This document shows positions 1-9,056 of a stretch of 64,000 bases of DNA, piece after piece (positions within the stretch are counted from its first letter, which is position 1; the number at the start of each line of letters is the position of its first letter). A program made the translations under genes and the position numbers. Below the pieces are notes generated by a model. It searched no databases. It saw only the letters and a list, made by a program, of their open reading frames with translations, and was not told the DNA's origin. Source of the DNA: Haoranjiania flava (GTDB lineage Bacteria > Bacteroidota > Bacteroidia > Chitinophagales > Chitinophagaceae); contig NZ_JAOTPL010000017.1 of assembly GCF_025631005.1 (NCBI RefSeq), positions 6,740 to 70,739 of the forward strand, given 5' to 3'.

Positions 1-66
1 ATCCAGGGCACCCTTGCCGAAGAATGTGCTATGCTTATGAAAGATTTTTTCAGGCTGCGAAGGTGA
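1..66 (+). CDS. C-terminal end of a truncated gene
   Basis: Frame 1 is open from the first base to a TGA at 64-66, giving 21 codons that end in KDFFRLRR. Codon choice looks like that of the neighbouring genes and a gene-free gap follows, so this is probably the 3' end of a plus-strand gene that starts outside the window. Too little is present to name a family. It could also be chance. Confidence 0.4.
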   Translation: MQGTLAEECAMLMKDFFRLRR

Positions 67-129
67 TTCTACAAAGCAATCTTAACATTTTTACAGTACA
101 ATGTTTTTTTAATTAAGGAGTTATTAAGG

Positions 130-137
130 TATATTTG
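130..137 (+). promoter_or_regulatory. -7 box of sodA promoter
   Basis: TATATTTG matches the Bacteroidetes -7 consensus TAnnTTTG and lies 23 bases before the sodA ATG at 161, leaving a leader of about 15-20 bases. No clear -33 TTTG is seen at the usual distance. Confidence 0.5.
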
Positions 138-160
138 TTTTAAACAAAAAACTAACAACT

Positions 161-766
161 ATGTCATTTACATTACCTGATCTGCCGTATGCATTTGAAG
201 CTTTGGAACCGCATATAGATGCAAAAACTATGGAAATCCATCATGATAAACACCACAATGCTTATGTTACAAATCTTAATAAAGCTATTGAAGGTACAGA
301 GCACGCCAATAAATCTTTGGAAGAACTGTTAGCAAATGCGGGAAGCATTTCGCCGGCAGTAAGAAACAACGGAGGCGGCCATTGGAACCATACATTTTTC
401 TGGGAAATACTCAGCCCCGATGGCGGCGGGCAACCCGAAGGCGAGCTGGCAGCTGCTATTGATGCAGCTTTCGGATCGTTTGAAGACTTCAAAAGTAAAT
501 TCAACGAGGCAGCAGGTGCGCGTTTCGGAAGCGGCTGGGCCTGGCTTGTTGTGAAAGACGGCAAGTTGCAAATAACTTCTACACCTAATCAGGACAATCC
601 TTTGATGGACGTGGCAGACGTAAAGGGTAAGCCCGTGCTCGGAATAGATGTGTGGGAACATGCCTATTATTTAAAATATCAAAACCGCAGGCCTGATTAC
701 ATGCAGGCAGTATGGAATGTGATCAACTGGAAGAAGGTAGCAGAACATTTCAGCGCAGCACAATAA
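161..766 (+). CDS. sodA: superoxide dismutase, Mn/Fe type
   Basis: Converts superoxide to oxygen and hydrogen peroxide in the cytoplasm; no signal peptide is present. The 201-residue length is typical. The four metal ligands are visible: H27 in the N-terminal helical domain, H77 in GGHWNHTFFW, and D163 and H167 in DVWEHAYY. GGGHWNH and the RFGSGWAWL stretch are usual for the family. Whether Mn, Fe or either metal is used cannot be decided from sequence alone, though the overall pattern looks Mn-like. It stands alone, with its own -7 box and a terminator hairpin just downstream. A second, Cu/Zn-type dismutase is encoded at 47409. Confidence 0.97.
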   Translation: MSFTLPDLPYAFEALEPHIDAKTMEIHHDKHHNAYVTNLNKAIEGTEHANKSLEELLANAGSISPAVRNNGGGHWNHTFFWEILSPDGGGQPEGELAAAIDAAFGSFEDFKSKFNEAAGARFGSGWAWLVVKDGKLQITSTPNQDNPLMDVADVKGKPVLGIDVWEHAYYLKYQNRRPDYMQAVWNVINWKKVAEHFSAAQ

Positions 767-783
767 TCAATAAATAGCAAGAG

Positions 784-814
784 ACAGGTGTATGCAAGTG
801 CACCTGTTTTTTTA
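784..814 (+). terminator. sodA terminator
   Basis: ACAGGTG (784-790) pairs with CACCTGT (801-807) and is followed by a run of T. It lies 17 bases after the sodA stop. Confidence 0.8.
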
Positions 815-849
815 TTATTTTTCAAAATTTGTCATAAACAATACAATTG

Positions 850-1479
850 ATGCTTAAAAACACCCTGTTTGTCTTTGTAGCAATACTTGCCATATCCTGC
901 AGCAACCGCATTGACAGAAAAGTAATGCTCTTTTACAATGGTGATGCCAGCATATCGCAATACAAGATCGTCAATAAAACGAACCAGCTTTTTTCCAGTA
1001 AAGAATTTGATATTTCAGGCTTTGCATACGCCGACCAAATTGAAATAGACAAAGACGGTAAAAAATACACCATTCCCATCCCTAAGCAAACGGGTTATTA
1101 TGTATTAAACATCAGTAGTGATACTGTTTACGGCAGCCTGAAACCATCCAGGCCCTTAGTGATAGACAGCGCTAACACCGCACAGGCAAAGGCCCTGGCA
1201 GACAGCCTGCAACAACTGCTTGAAGGGAAAAATATTTCAGCCGCAAACCATAATTACAGGGTACTGCCTAATGAACTGATACTGGTGTCCGCCAATGTGG
1301 AAGGTGTAAGATTGTTCCCGCCTTACAAAGAAATGTACGGCACGGTTGAAGGTCCCGCGGATGGCTCAGCTCCTGAGATCTATAAATTCAATGCCACAGA
1401 AGAAGTGAAGTTTGAACTCGCCAACTACAGGAACATCTATGAGCCGGTAGTCCTTAAACGCAAGCCTGCTAAAAAATAA
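850..1479 (+). CDS. putative lipoprotein of unknown function
   Basis: A protein of 209 residues starting at the ATG at 850; the frame also has a TTG at 847 immediately before it, which is less likely. The N-terminus has a lysine, a hydrophobic core and the lipobox AISC (Cys at about residue 18), so it is predicted to be a lipid-anchored envelope protein. The rest is soluble and rich in beta-forming residues with no motif I recognise; it resembles the DUF4831-type lipoproteins of Bacteroidetes only loosely. It follows the sodA terminator, so it probably has its own promoter. Function unknown. Confidence 0.75.
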   Translation: MLKNTLFVFVAILAISCSNRIDRKVMLFYNGDASISQYKIVNKTNQLFSSKEFDISGFAYADQIEIDKDGKKYTIPIPKQTGYYVLNISSDTVYGSLKPSRPLVIDSANTAQAKALADSLQQLLEGKNISAANHNYRVLPNELILVSANVEGVRLFPPYKEMYGTVEGPADGSAPEIYKFNATEEVKFELANYRNIYEPVVLKRKPAKK

Positions 1480-1773
1480 TCTTCCGGCAGCAAAAACAGC
1501 AGCGGCAAAGATGTAACTTTTTTTAATTGATGCTTATATTATGCCTGGCATCATCCCACGCATTGATTTTACCGCCTCCCGGCGACCTCTCAGATGGCAT
1601 GTGTGCAAACACAATGTAAAGAATGCGCAAGAAATTACAAACCAATCTTCGTGTGTTAACTTCCTTGGTGGGAATCAAACATGTCGCTAAAATCCACAAC
1701 GATGTACGGTCAAAAAAAATAGAAATTGCTTTATGTACAATTTCTATTTTTATAAAGAGCCTTATTAAAAATT
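1480..1773. other. intergenic region
   Basis: A 294-base gap between convergent genes. No open frame looks real. It holds the 13-mer CGCCTCCCGGCGA at 1573-1585, which recurs inverted at 12805-12817, and the hairpin at 1715-1751. Confidence 0.6.
1715..1751 (-). terminator. carA terminator hairpin
   Basis: AAAAATAGAAATTG (1715-1728) and CAATTTCTATTTTT (1738-1751) are a perfect 14-bp inverted repeat around a 9-base loop, 22 bases past the carA stop. The stem ends in A/T runs on both sides, so it may end transcription from either direction. Confidence 0.75.
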
Positions 1774-2904
1774 TTAATCCGTGGTAGCCAGTGTGTAATC
1801 TTGTTTGGTGCGTTTGATCATGTCAATAAAATCATCAAACAATATTCTGCTGTCGTGCGGGCCGGGAGTAGCTTCCGGATGATATTGCACAGAAAATACG
1901 GGCTTGTTTTTCATTCTGAAGCCTTCAATGCTGCCATCATTGAGGTTTATATGTGTTACTTCCACATCCGGGTTTTGCCTGATCTTTTCTGCATCCACTG
2001 CAAAGCCATGGTTCTGGGTACTGATCTCGCTCAAGCCTGTGATCAGGTTATTAACGGGGTGGTTAAGGCCTCTGTGTCCATGGTGCATTTTATAGGTAGG
2101 AATATTATTTGCCAATGCCAGCAGCTGGTGGCCGAGACAGATACCGAAAGCAGGCTTATCTTCTTTGATAATGCTTTTCACTGTATCAATAGCGTAATGC
2201 ATAGCAGCAGGATCGCCGGGGCCGTTGGAAATAAAATAACCATCCGGTTCAAAAGCTTTGATCTCTTCTATGGGTGTATCGCCGGGGAATACGCGCACAT
2301 AAGCGCCGCGCTCCACCATGCAGTTGATAATATTCCTTTTAATGCCGTAATCAAGCGCAGCAACTTTGAGTGGTGCATTCTCATCTCCTACGGAATATAT
2401 TTCTTTGGTAAAAACTTCTCTGGAAAGGTCAAGGCCTTCCATAGGCGGCACTTTTGCCAGCTCTGCCTTTAAAGCTTCCACATCGTTGATCTCTGTAGAG
2501 ATGATGCAGTTCATTGCGCCTTTGCTGCGTATGTGTGTCACCAGCGCCCGGGTATCTACACCGCCGATGGCCACTACATTATTTTCTGTAAGGTAGCTGT
2601 TCAGGTCTGTATCTGCCTGGTAGCGTGAAAATTTTTCTTCAAGGTTTCGTGCGATCAGGCCTTTTATTTTTACGGTATCACTTTCAACATCGTTGTTGTG
2701 TATGCCGTAGTTGCCAACATGCACACTGTTCATAATGAGTATCTGGCCGTAATAGCTGGGATCGGTAAAGACTTCCTGGTAACCCGTCATGCCTGTGTTG
2801 AAACAGATCTCGCCGGATGCCGTGCCTTTTTTACCAAAAGATTTGCCATAAAAAACCGAACCATCTTCTAATAATAAAATGGCCGTGTTAGCGTCTTGAG
2901 TCAT
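1774..2904 (-). CDS. carA: carbamoyl-phosphate synthase small subunit
   Basis: Glutaminase subunit that releases ammonia from glutamine and passes it to CarB for carbamoyl phosphate synthesis (pyrimidines and arginine). The 376 residues comprise an N-terminal CPSase small-chain domain (about 8-145) and a class I glutamine amidotransferase domain (about 180-365). The nucleophile Cys256 sits in GICLGHQLLA and the His342/Glu344 pair in QYHPEA. It is the last of three minus-strand genes (glmS, DUF4954, carA); a hairpin in the 72-base gap before it suggests partial separation from the upstream pair. No carB is in the window. Confidence 0.97.
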   Translation of the reverse strand: MTQDANTAILLLEDGSVFYGKSFGKKGTASGEICFNTGMTGYQEVFTDPSYYGQILIMNSVHVGNYGIHNNDVESDTVKIKGLIARNLEEKFSRYQADTDLNSYLTENNVVAIGGVDTRALVTHIRSKGAMNCIISTEINDVEALKAELAKVPPMEGLDLSREVFTKEIYSVGDENAPLKVAALDYGIKRNIINCMVERGAYVRVFPGDTPIEEIKAFEPDGYFISNGPGDPAAMHYAIDTVKSIIKEDKPAFGICLGHQLLALANNIPTYKMHHGHRGLNHPVNNLITGLSEISTQNHGFAVDAEKIRQNPDVEVTHINLNDGSIEGFRMKNKPVFSVQYHPEATPGPHDSRILFDDFIDMIKRTKQDYTLATTD

Positions 2905-2937
2905 TCTTCGAAAAATTGATTGTGCAAAAAAACTACA

Positions 2938-2959
2938 TTATCAGCAGAAAAGCTGATAA
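2938..2959 (-). terminator. hairpin between DUF4954 gene and carA
   Basis: TTATCAGC (2938-2945) pairs with GCTGATAA (2952-2959). On the minus strand it is followed within a few bases by a T run, so it may act as a terminator of the glmS-DUF4954 unit or as an attenuator before carA. Confidence 0.55.
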
Positions 2960-2976
2960 ATTCTCAAAAATATTAT

Positions 2977-5190
2977 TTATGGTACAAACTTTTTCTGCAA
3001 GCTGTTTAACTTTCTCACAAACTCCGCAGTAATTTTTCGCTGTTCGATGATGAAACTGTTATCCTCAAACCTGCCTACTACGGCATCCATCTCTTCCTGT
3101 GAGGTGTACATCATCTGGCGGAAAGGATTGTCGTAATCCTTTTTCCTGGAGGCTTCTATTTGTGCCAGTATCCATTTTTGGGTGCGTTTTGCTTCTGCTA
3201 TCCATTCAGCCAATAGCTCTGTGGAAAGGGCGTCCACATTGATTTTTGCAATTTCAAACAGAGAGGCGATGGCATGCATTGTTTTGTCAACGGTATAACG
3301 ACCTCCTGCAGCCAGGTAATAGTCATGCACCTGCTGCCAGGAATTTATTTTGGAGGTATGGATATTTTTCTTCAATTGCATTACGCTCTTTTCCGGCATC
3401 AGCTGCCCGCCTATGTTGGTCCATTTTTCCCTGATAATATTTTTTTCTGTAAGCGCTTTCTTCAAGTCGTTTATGCTAAAAAAATTATTTTCTTCTGCAA
3501 ATTGCAACAGGTGGTTAATGCCGTAAAAGCGTATCATTCCATTAAAAATATCATAGGCCTTTTGTATTTTGCTGACGATTGCCGGCCGCTTGCTGTTTTC
3601 CGCTCCCGGCACTGTAATAACGAGCTCATCAATTATTTTGCTTCGTGATTGTAATAATTCCCTGCCGGCCTGCCGTGCTTTCCCGATGGCTGAAGTACTG
3701 ATATTGCTGTGTTGCTGAAAGGCATTGCCTGTGATCTCTTCAAGTAATTCCACAGCTTCAAAAAGCTCATTGACGGTGTCCGGAGCAAGATAGCCGTATT
3801 CTATATGTTGTATTTTTTCCACGCGGTTATCGCGGCTTTCATACTTAGCCACATTTCTCTGAAGTGCATACATATTGTACATAAACCAGTAAGCCGGCAT
3901 TATTTCCAGCGTATTTTTCGCTTCATTGATGCTTACCAGTGAAAACGGAATGGTAATGTTCAGCTCGTAATCATAATCTCCTTTGGCCAGTATGGTAAAG
4001 TTGGCAAATTTGGAATTGTGCTTGATGCTTACACACAACCCCGGCCAGAAACCTCGCCCTGCCTGCATTTCACCGTCTGCACCTCTTGAGTTGTGGTTAG
4101 ATCCTATGGTGGCGCCTGCCGGTATATTGCTCTGCCCGAGGATAAGCGCTGCACAAAGGAAAGAGTTGTTGTGGTGTTGTTCGTGTGCTGGAAAGATCAG
4201 TGAATTCAATACTTCACAGCAGGAGATGGTGGCGTTGCTGCCCAGGTAGGAATTGATGAGGCGGGCGCCGTATTTGAGCTGGGAGTTAGATGCCATAACA
4301 AACCGTACTGCTTTTACGCCATAGAAAATACGGCAGCCAAAGTCTATGATGCCGTTTACAAGTTCGCAGCCTTCGCCGATCTGGGATTTGGCATCCGGGC
4401 GCGATTTGATCGTGAGGTTTTTTAGTTTGTTTGCGCCCTTGATATAAGCGTCTGATCCGATCCACACATCATTTATGATGTTGGTATTCTTAATTACTGT
4501 CCTGTCACCAACCTTGCCGTAATATCCAGGTTCTGTACGGTATTCTTTCTCCGTAAATTCAATAAATTTCTTCAACAATTTTTCATCTTCCCGAAACCTG
4601 CTCCAAAGCCAGGCATCTCCGGGTTGCATGCCATTGAAGGGAATAACTTTTCTTCCGCCGTTTTCATTGCATATTTCCAGCCATATGCGTGCCGATTCGT
4701 TTTCCCCGTCTTTAAGAATACCATTGCCGAATTTAGCATGTGTAGTGGTTTTCATTTCATCTATCTGTACCAGTACTACTTCATTTCCTATGATATAATG
4801 CGAAATGTAATTCACGTGGTTAATGGCTACATTGTCTCCCAGGTCGCAGCTGATAATGGTGGAATTATAGAGGCCAACTTCTACTTTAAGATCATTAAAT
4901 TCCAGGTAGTAAGGCTCTAATTTACCAATACGTGTCAACCCGTAAAACTTGCAACTCTTTACCAGGTCGGGATTGAATGCATCAGACACTAAAATATTGT
5001 TCCAGTTGTCTGTACTATTGCCGTTTTTTACCAGCACTTCTATCTCAAAAGCGGTGAGTTGCCTGTAACTGGTGCCGCTGCGGTTCTGTATATTCCTCAG
5101 GTAATATTCATCTTTGCCCTTTGGTATAAATTTTTTTTCAATAAAATTATATCCCAGGTCTGAAAGCGGATGTTTGCTGATATTGTTCAT
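2977..5190 (-). CDS. DUF4954 family beta-helix protein
   Basis: A 737-residue cytoplasmic protein of the DUF4954 family. The middle (about 225-405) carries imperfect hexapeptide-type repeats such as DVWIGSDAYI and SNIPAGATIGSNHN, typical of a left-handed parallel beta-helix as in nucleotidyl- and acyltransferases of sugar metabolism. The C-terminal third is mostly helical. Its biochemical role is not established to my knowledge. It starts four bases after the glmS stop, so the two are almost certainly cotranscribed, which suggests (inference) a role around glucosamine-6-phosphate or UDP-GlcNAc. Confidence 0.85.
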   Translation of the reverse strand: MNNISKHPLSDLGYNFIEKKFIPKGKDEYYLRNIQNRSGTSYRQLTAFEIEVLVKNGNSTDNWNNILVSDAFNPDLVKSCKFYGLTRIGKLEPYYLEFNDLKVEVGLYNSTIISCDLGDNVAINHVNYISHYIIGNEVVLVQIDEMKTTTHAKFGNGILKDGENESARIWLEICNENGGRKVIPFNGMQPGDAWLWSRFREDEKLLKKFIEFTEKEYRTEPGYYGKVGDRTVIKNTNIINDVWIGSDAYIKGANKLKNLTIKSRPDAKSQIGEGCELVNGIIDFGCRIFYGVKAVRFVMASNSQLKYGARLINSYLGSNATISCCEVLNSLIFPAHEQHHNNSFLCAALILGQSNIPAGATIGSNHNSRGADGEMQAGRGFWPGLCVSIKHNSKFANFTILAKGDYDYELNITIPFSLVSINEAKNTLEIMPAYWFMYNMYALQRNVAKYESRDNRVEKIQHIEYGYLAPDTVNELFEAVELLEEITGNAFQQHSNISTSAIGKARQAGRELLQSRSKIIDELVITVPGAENSKRPAIVSKIQKAYDIFNGMIRFYGINHLLQFAEENNFFSINDLKKALTEKNIIREKWTNIGGQLMPEKSVMQLKKNIHTSKINSWQQVHDYYLAAGGRYTVDKTMHAIASLFEIAKINVDALSTELLAEWIAEAKRTQKWILAQIEASRKKDYDNPFRQMMYTSQEEMDAVVGRFEDNSFIIEQRKITAEFVRKLNSLQKKFVP

Positions 5191-5194
5191 AACA

Positions 5195-7036
5195 TTATTC
5201 TACGGTTACTGATTTGGCAAGGTTTCGCGGTTTGTCCACATCAAGGTCTTTTGCTACACCTGTGTGGTAGGCGAGAAGCTGTAAGGGGATTACATTCAAT
5301 ATAGGAGAAATGATCTCATCAGCTTCGGGCACAAATATCACATCATCTGCAAGAGCGGGTGTTATGGTATCTCCTTCCGTAGCAATGGCTATGATCTTTC
5401 CTTTGCGGGCTTTTATTTCCTGCATATTGCTTATCACTTTTTCGTGGTATTGGTCTTTGGTTGCAATAAAGATCACGGGCAGTTTCTCGTCTACCAACGC
5501 AATTGGTCCATGTTTCATTTCGGCAGCGGGGTAGCCTTCTGCATGTATATAGGATATTTCTTTGAGTTTCAATGCCCCCTCCAGTGCAATCGGGAAGTTG
5601 TATCCCCTTCCGAGAAAAAGACAGCTTACGGCATCTTTGTATTTCCGTGCTATTGTTTCAATGTATTCGTTCAGTTGTAAAATCTGTGCTGTTTTTTCGG
5701 GTACGGCTTCCAGCTCTTTGCAAAGCATGAGGTATTTTTCTTCAGATATGTTTTGCCTGTGTTGCGCAATTTTAAAAGCTGTTAAATATAAAACGGCAAG
5801 CTGGGCTGTGAATGCTTTGGTGCTGGCCACGCCTATCTCCGGCCCGGCATGCGTGTAAGCTCCTGCATGTGAAATACGTGCTATGGATGAGCCAACAACA
5901 TTTACAATACCCAAAATAAGAGCTCCCTGTTCTTTTGCTTTTTCAATGGCTACGAGGGTGTCGGCCGTTTCGCCACTTTGCGATATGGCAATGATCACAT
6001 CTCCTTTTTTTACGATGGGATTCCTGTAACGAAATTCAGATGCGTATTCTACTTCTACAGGAATACGGCAGGTTTCTTCTATAAAATACTCTGCTGCCAG
6101 GCCTGCATGCCAGCTTGTGCCGCAGGCGATGATGATGATCCTTTCTGCCTGTGTTATTTCCGGAAGATATTGCTCTATACCGCTTAAAATTATTTTTCCT
6201 TCATCTGCATACAACCTTCCACGCAAGCAATCAAAGACGGTCTTAGGTTGTTCGAATATCTCTTTCAACATGAAATGTTGGTAGCCGCTTTTTTCTATGG
6301 ATTCTAGCTTCAGGTCAAGGGTGGTAATAAATGGTGTTTGTTTTTCATTACCCAGGTTTTTCAAGATCAGTTCATCTGCTTTTACAATGGCAATTTCATA
6401 ATCATTCACATAAACTACTTCTTTGGTAAATTCAATAATGGGCGATGCATCTGAGGCAAGGAAATGTTCACCTTTGCCAATGCCGATCACCAGCGGGCTT
6501 CCTTTCCTGGCGGCGATAATAGTATCCGGATCACTTTCTTCTATCAATAGGATGCAATAAGCGCCTACGACCCTTTTCAAAGCTACGCGTACCGCTGCTT
6601 CAAGCGAATTATTATTATTATTGAGGTAAATATCTTCTATAAATTTCAGAAGTACTTCGGTATCTGTATCGCTTTCAAACCGGATGCCTTTTTCAAGAAG
6701 CTCTTCTTTTAAAACACCAAAGTTTTCAATGATGCCGTTGTGTATCATTGCTATTTTCCCGTTGCAGGAAAGATGCGGGTGTGCGTTCAGGTCGCTCGGC
6801 TCGCCATGTGTAGCCCATCGTGTATGGCCAATGGCAATCTTTCCGTTGATATTTTTACCGATGACAGCTTCTTCAAGGTCAGCAACTTTTCCTTTCTTTT
6901 TATAAACATTCAGCTTATGTTCATGTATAAGCGCAATTCCCGCGCTGTCATAGCCCCTGTATTCAAGCCTTTTGAGGCCTTTAACCACTACGGGGTAAGC
7001 ATTTCTGTTTCCTATGTATCCTACAATTCCGCACAT
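5195..7036 (-). CDS. glmS: glutamine--fructose-6-phosphate aminotransferase (isomerizing)
   Basis: Makes glucosamine-6-phosphate from fructose-6-phosphate and glutamine, the first committed step to UDP-GlcNAc, peptidoglycan and lipid A. 613 residues, full length. Cys2 (MCGIVGYIG) is the N-terminal nucleophile of the glutaminase domain (about 1-230), with GHTRWATHG and HNGIIENF as further glutaminase motifs. Two SIS domains follow (about 295-430 and 460-600), with SQSGETADT in the first and the C-terminus KSVTVE closing the isomerase site. It heads a minus-strand unit with the DUF4954 gene. I saw no glmS ribozyme in the short upstream region. Confidence 0.98.
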   Translation of the reverse strand: MCGIVGYIGNRNAYPVVVKGLKRLEYRGYDSAGIALIHEHKLNVYKKKGKVADLEEAVIGKNINGKIAIGHTRWATHGEPSDLNAHPHLSCNGKIAMIHNGIIENFGVLKEELLEKGIRFESDTDTEVLLKFIEDIYLNNNNNSLEAAVRVALKRVVGAYCILLIEESDPDTIIAARKGSPLVIGIGKGEHFLASDASPIIEFTKEVVYVNDYEIAIVKADELILKNLGNEKQTPFITTLDLKLESIEKSGYQHFMLKEIFEQPKTVFDCLRGRLYADEGKIILSGIEQYLPEITQAERIIIIACGTSWHAGLAAEYFIEETCRIPVEVEYASEFRYRNPIVKKGDVIIAISQSGETADTLVAIEKAKEQGALILGIVNVVGSSIARISHAGAYTHAGPEIGVASTKAFTAQLAVLYLTAFKIAQHRQNISEEKYLMLCKELEAVPEKTAQILQLNEYIETIARKYKDAVSCLFLGRGYNFPIALEGALKLKEISYIHAEGYPAAEMKHGPIALVDEKLPVIFIATKDQYHEKVISNMQEIKARKGKIIAIATEGDTITPALADDVIFVPEADEIISPILNVIPLQLLAYHTGVAKDLDVDKPRNLAKSVTVE

Positions 7037-7129
7037 ATATATCTATTTTGTTTTATGCAAACGATTGCGCGAAAATAAAAATAATTTTATATAAGCGTGG
7101 TATTGTTGAGAAAAAATAATATAAAAATA

Positions 7130-7161
7130 AAAAAAGCAATACCGCGCGGTACTGCTTTTTT
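7130..7161 (-). terminator. terminator of DUF1573 gene
   Basis: AAAAAAGCAATACCGC (7130-7145) and GCGGTACTGCTTTTTT (7146-7161) form a 16-bp stem with one mismatch and A/T runs at the base, 18 bases past the DUF1573 stop. Read on the minus strand it ends in a long T run. Confidence 0.85.
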
Positions 7162-7179
7162 CAATGTTGTTCAGTTATG

Positions 7180-7557
7180 TTATTTTGGTACTACTTCACC
7201 TTCAATGGTAAGAGACATAGCCTGGTAGCCTGCAAACAGCACAGTGAGTGACCTGTTGAAAGCGCCCGGATCTGCTGCGTTGTAGCCCGCTTTGATAGTG
7301 CCTTTTTTACCCGGCATTACGGGGGTCTTGGCAAATTCAGGTGTAGTACAGCCGCAAGAACTCATTACATGAGTAATGACCAGAGGTTTATTGCCGTTAT
7401 TGGTAAATGTGAATGTGGTGGATGTAGGCGTGCCCTGTGGTATTTTACCGAAAGAATGTTTTACTTTGTCGAATGTTACAGGAGCTTTTTGTGCCTGTTG
7501 CGCATAAATAAAGGAAGCTGAAAATACAAATAAAGCAATTAATAGGATCTTTTTCAT
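7180..7557 (-). CDS. exported DUF1573 domain protein
   Basis: 125 residues from the ATG at 7557. The frame is open 33 bases further upstream, but those codons belong to the repeat leader and the signal peptide begins MKKILLIALFVFSASFIYAQ, so 7557 is preferred. The mature part is one DUF1573 domain (immunoglobulin-like, common in Bacteroidetes exported proteins) with the conserved SCGCTTPE motif at about 67-74. Function unknown, probably periplasmic or surface. The start codon is the last three bases of a tandemly repeated leader element (7555-7808). Confidence 0.88.
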   Translation of the reverse strand: MKKILLIALFVFSASFIYAQQAQKAPVTFDKVKHSFGKIPQGTPTSTTFTFTNNGNKPLVITHVMSSCGCTTPEFAKTPVMPGKKGTIKAGYNAADPGAFNRSLTVLFAGYQAMSLTIEGEVVPK

Positions 7558-7808
7558 GTGTGTATATTTTTTATTTTTCTTTATGGTCACATGGAATAGC
7601 CTTTATTCATTCGCGGTTGGTATGCACCTTTGCTTATGGCTATTTCATGTATGTATATTGTTTATTTTTTTTATGGTCACATGGAATAGCCTTTATTCAT
7701 TAACAGTTGGTATGCAACTTTGCTTATGGCTATTTCATGTGTGTATATTATTTATTTTTTCTTTATGGTCACATAGAATCTATCATAAAAGTCTTATGGA
7801 CATTTCAT
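7555..7808 (-). repeat. structured leader repeat, three tandem units before DUF1573 gene
   Basis: Read on the minus strand, units end at ATG triplets at 7808, 7738, 7648 and 7557, so the periods are 70, 90 and 91 bases. The two full units each hold a left arm CACATGAAATAGCC (or ACATG... in one), a core with GCATACCAAC, a right arm GGCTATTCCATGTG, and an A/T-rich tail ending ATACACACATG or ATACATACATG. The arms pair over 13-14 positions with one mismatch. The third unit (7736-7808) has lost the core. In the internal copies ATG is followed by AAATAG, so it would code only Met-Lys-stop. Related copies lie at 36460, 56789, 56894 and 57373. Confidence 0.85.
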
Positions 7809-7952
7809 GTATATTTCTATGTTTTAATAGTGGTTTTTAGTTGTCATACATCTTGTAATTCAAACCGGATGCGGTTTAGACAAAGGTTCTAAAAAAAAGT
7901 TTAAATAAAAAAACAAAAACAGAGCAGGAGCTTTATTATAAAGTTAATATTT

Positions 7953-9056
7953 ATGAATACACTTATTTTATACCGGAAACATAGGGGGAATACCTACTCA
8001 TACTACAGGTTTATACGTGAACTGATTGAAAGGTTTGGCCTTGAACATGTGCGCGAAATTTATTTTTATAAAACAGATACTGATGTTGCTGCCTGTGCCG
8101 ATAACAGCATATTTTTATTGCCGTTGGCCGATGCTACCGGATTGAACCTGGCGTGGTGGTACAATGTAAAGCTGCCGGCTATTGCCAGGAAACTAAAAGC
8201 CGAAAAGGTGGTGTATATCAACTGCCTCCCGGCAAAAAAGATACGTGCGCCGCAGAAGTGTATTTTTACCGATGTGGAATTTATAACTCAGGCAAATAAG
8301 CTTACCAACTACCAGAAATACCTGAAGAAAAACCTGGTTGCGCGTTTGAAACATGCACAAAAGGTAATAACTTATTCCGGCCATGCAAAGCAGGTATTGC
8401 AAAATTTTATTGCTGCAAAAACAACAACGCCTGAAGTAGAGGTGATACCTGCGGCAGCAAACCATATGTTTATGGAGAGATCTTTTAATGAGAAAGAGAT
8501 CCGCAAAGACAACCTGACCTTCGGAGAAGAATATTTTCTTGCTAAAATTGATCCGCATGAAGAGCAACAGTTTGTTGAATTATTAAAAGCCTTCACGGTA
8601 TTTAAGCAATGGCAAAAAAGCAATATGAAAATAGTGGTATCCGGGCTGGAAAGCAGTATCACCAACAGTTTAAAGAGAAAGGCCGCATCTTATAAATTTA
8701 AAGATGATGTGGTTATACTTACGGAGGAGCATGAAGATGTGTACGCCGAAATCATTTCCGCAGCTTATGCCTACCTGCTTGTTACCGGTAAGGATGCAGA
8801 TATAATGCCCGCTGTGGAGGCCATGCAGTCGCAGACCTTATTAATGTCATACGGGTTGCCGTCCTTAAAAGAAATTGCTGGCGCTGCCATGACACAACTT
8901 ATAGAAAATGATTATGAGGCATTGGGCCGGCAGATGATAGAAGTATATAAAAATGAAGAAAAACGGGAACAGCAAATTGAGAAGGGCTCAGCGCTGATTT
9001 CTTCGTTTGATTATGAAATCTCTAAACAATTACTGTTTGATCTGTTGCTGCATTAA
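7953..9056 (+). CDS. putative glycosyltransferase, GT-B type
   Basis: A 367-residue soluble protein. The layout fits a group 1 (GT4-like) glycosyltransferase: an N-terminal half with alternating strands and helices containing CIFTDVEFITQ and KVITYSGHAKQ (about 105-145), and a C-terminal half with MKIVVSGLES and a stretch AYAYLLVTGKDADIMPAVEA (about 265-285) in the place of the acidic nucleotide-sugar motif, where an Ala-Val-Glu-Ala keeps only one acidic residue of the usual EX7E. Donor and acceptor are unknown. Its stop overlaps the stop of the convergent DUF3810 gene by four bases. Confidence 0.7.
   Translation: MNTLILYRKHRGNTYSYYRFIRELIERFGLEHVREIYFYKTDTDVAACADNSIFLLPLADATGLNLAWWYNVKLPAIARKLKAEKVVYINCLPAKKIRAPQKCIFTDVEFITQANKLTNYQKYLKKNLVARLKHAQKVITYSGHAKQVLQNFIAAKTTTPEVEVIPAAANHMFMERSFNEKEIRKDNLTFGEEYFLAKIDPHEEQQFVELLKAFTVFKQWQKSNMKIVVSGLESSITNSLKRKAASYKFKDDVVILTEEHEDVYAEIISAAYAYLLVTGKDADIMPAVEAMQSQTLLMSYGLPSLKEIAGAAMTQLIENDYEALGRQMIEVYKNEEKREQQIEKGSALISSFDYEISKQLLFDLLLH

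Noticed and set aside
7556..7892. Plus-strand open frames of 60-94 codons
   Set aside because: They run through the leader repeats antisense to DUF1573 and repeat with the units; no protein features.
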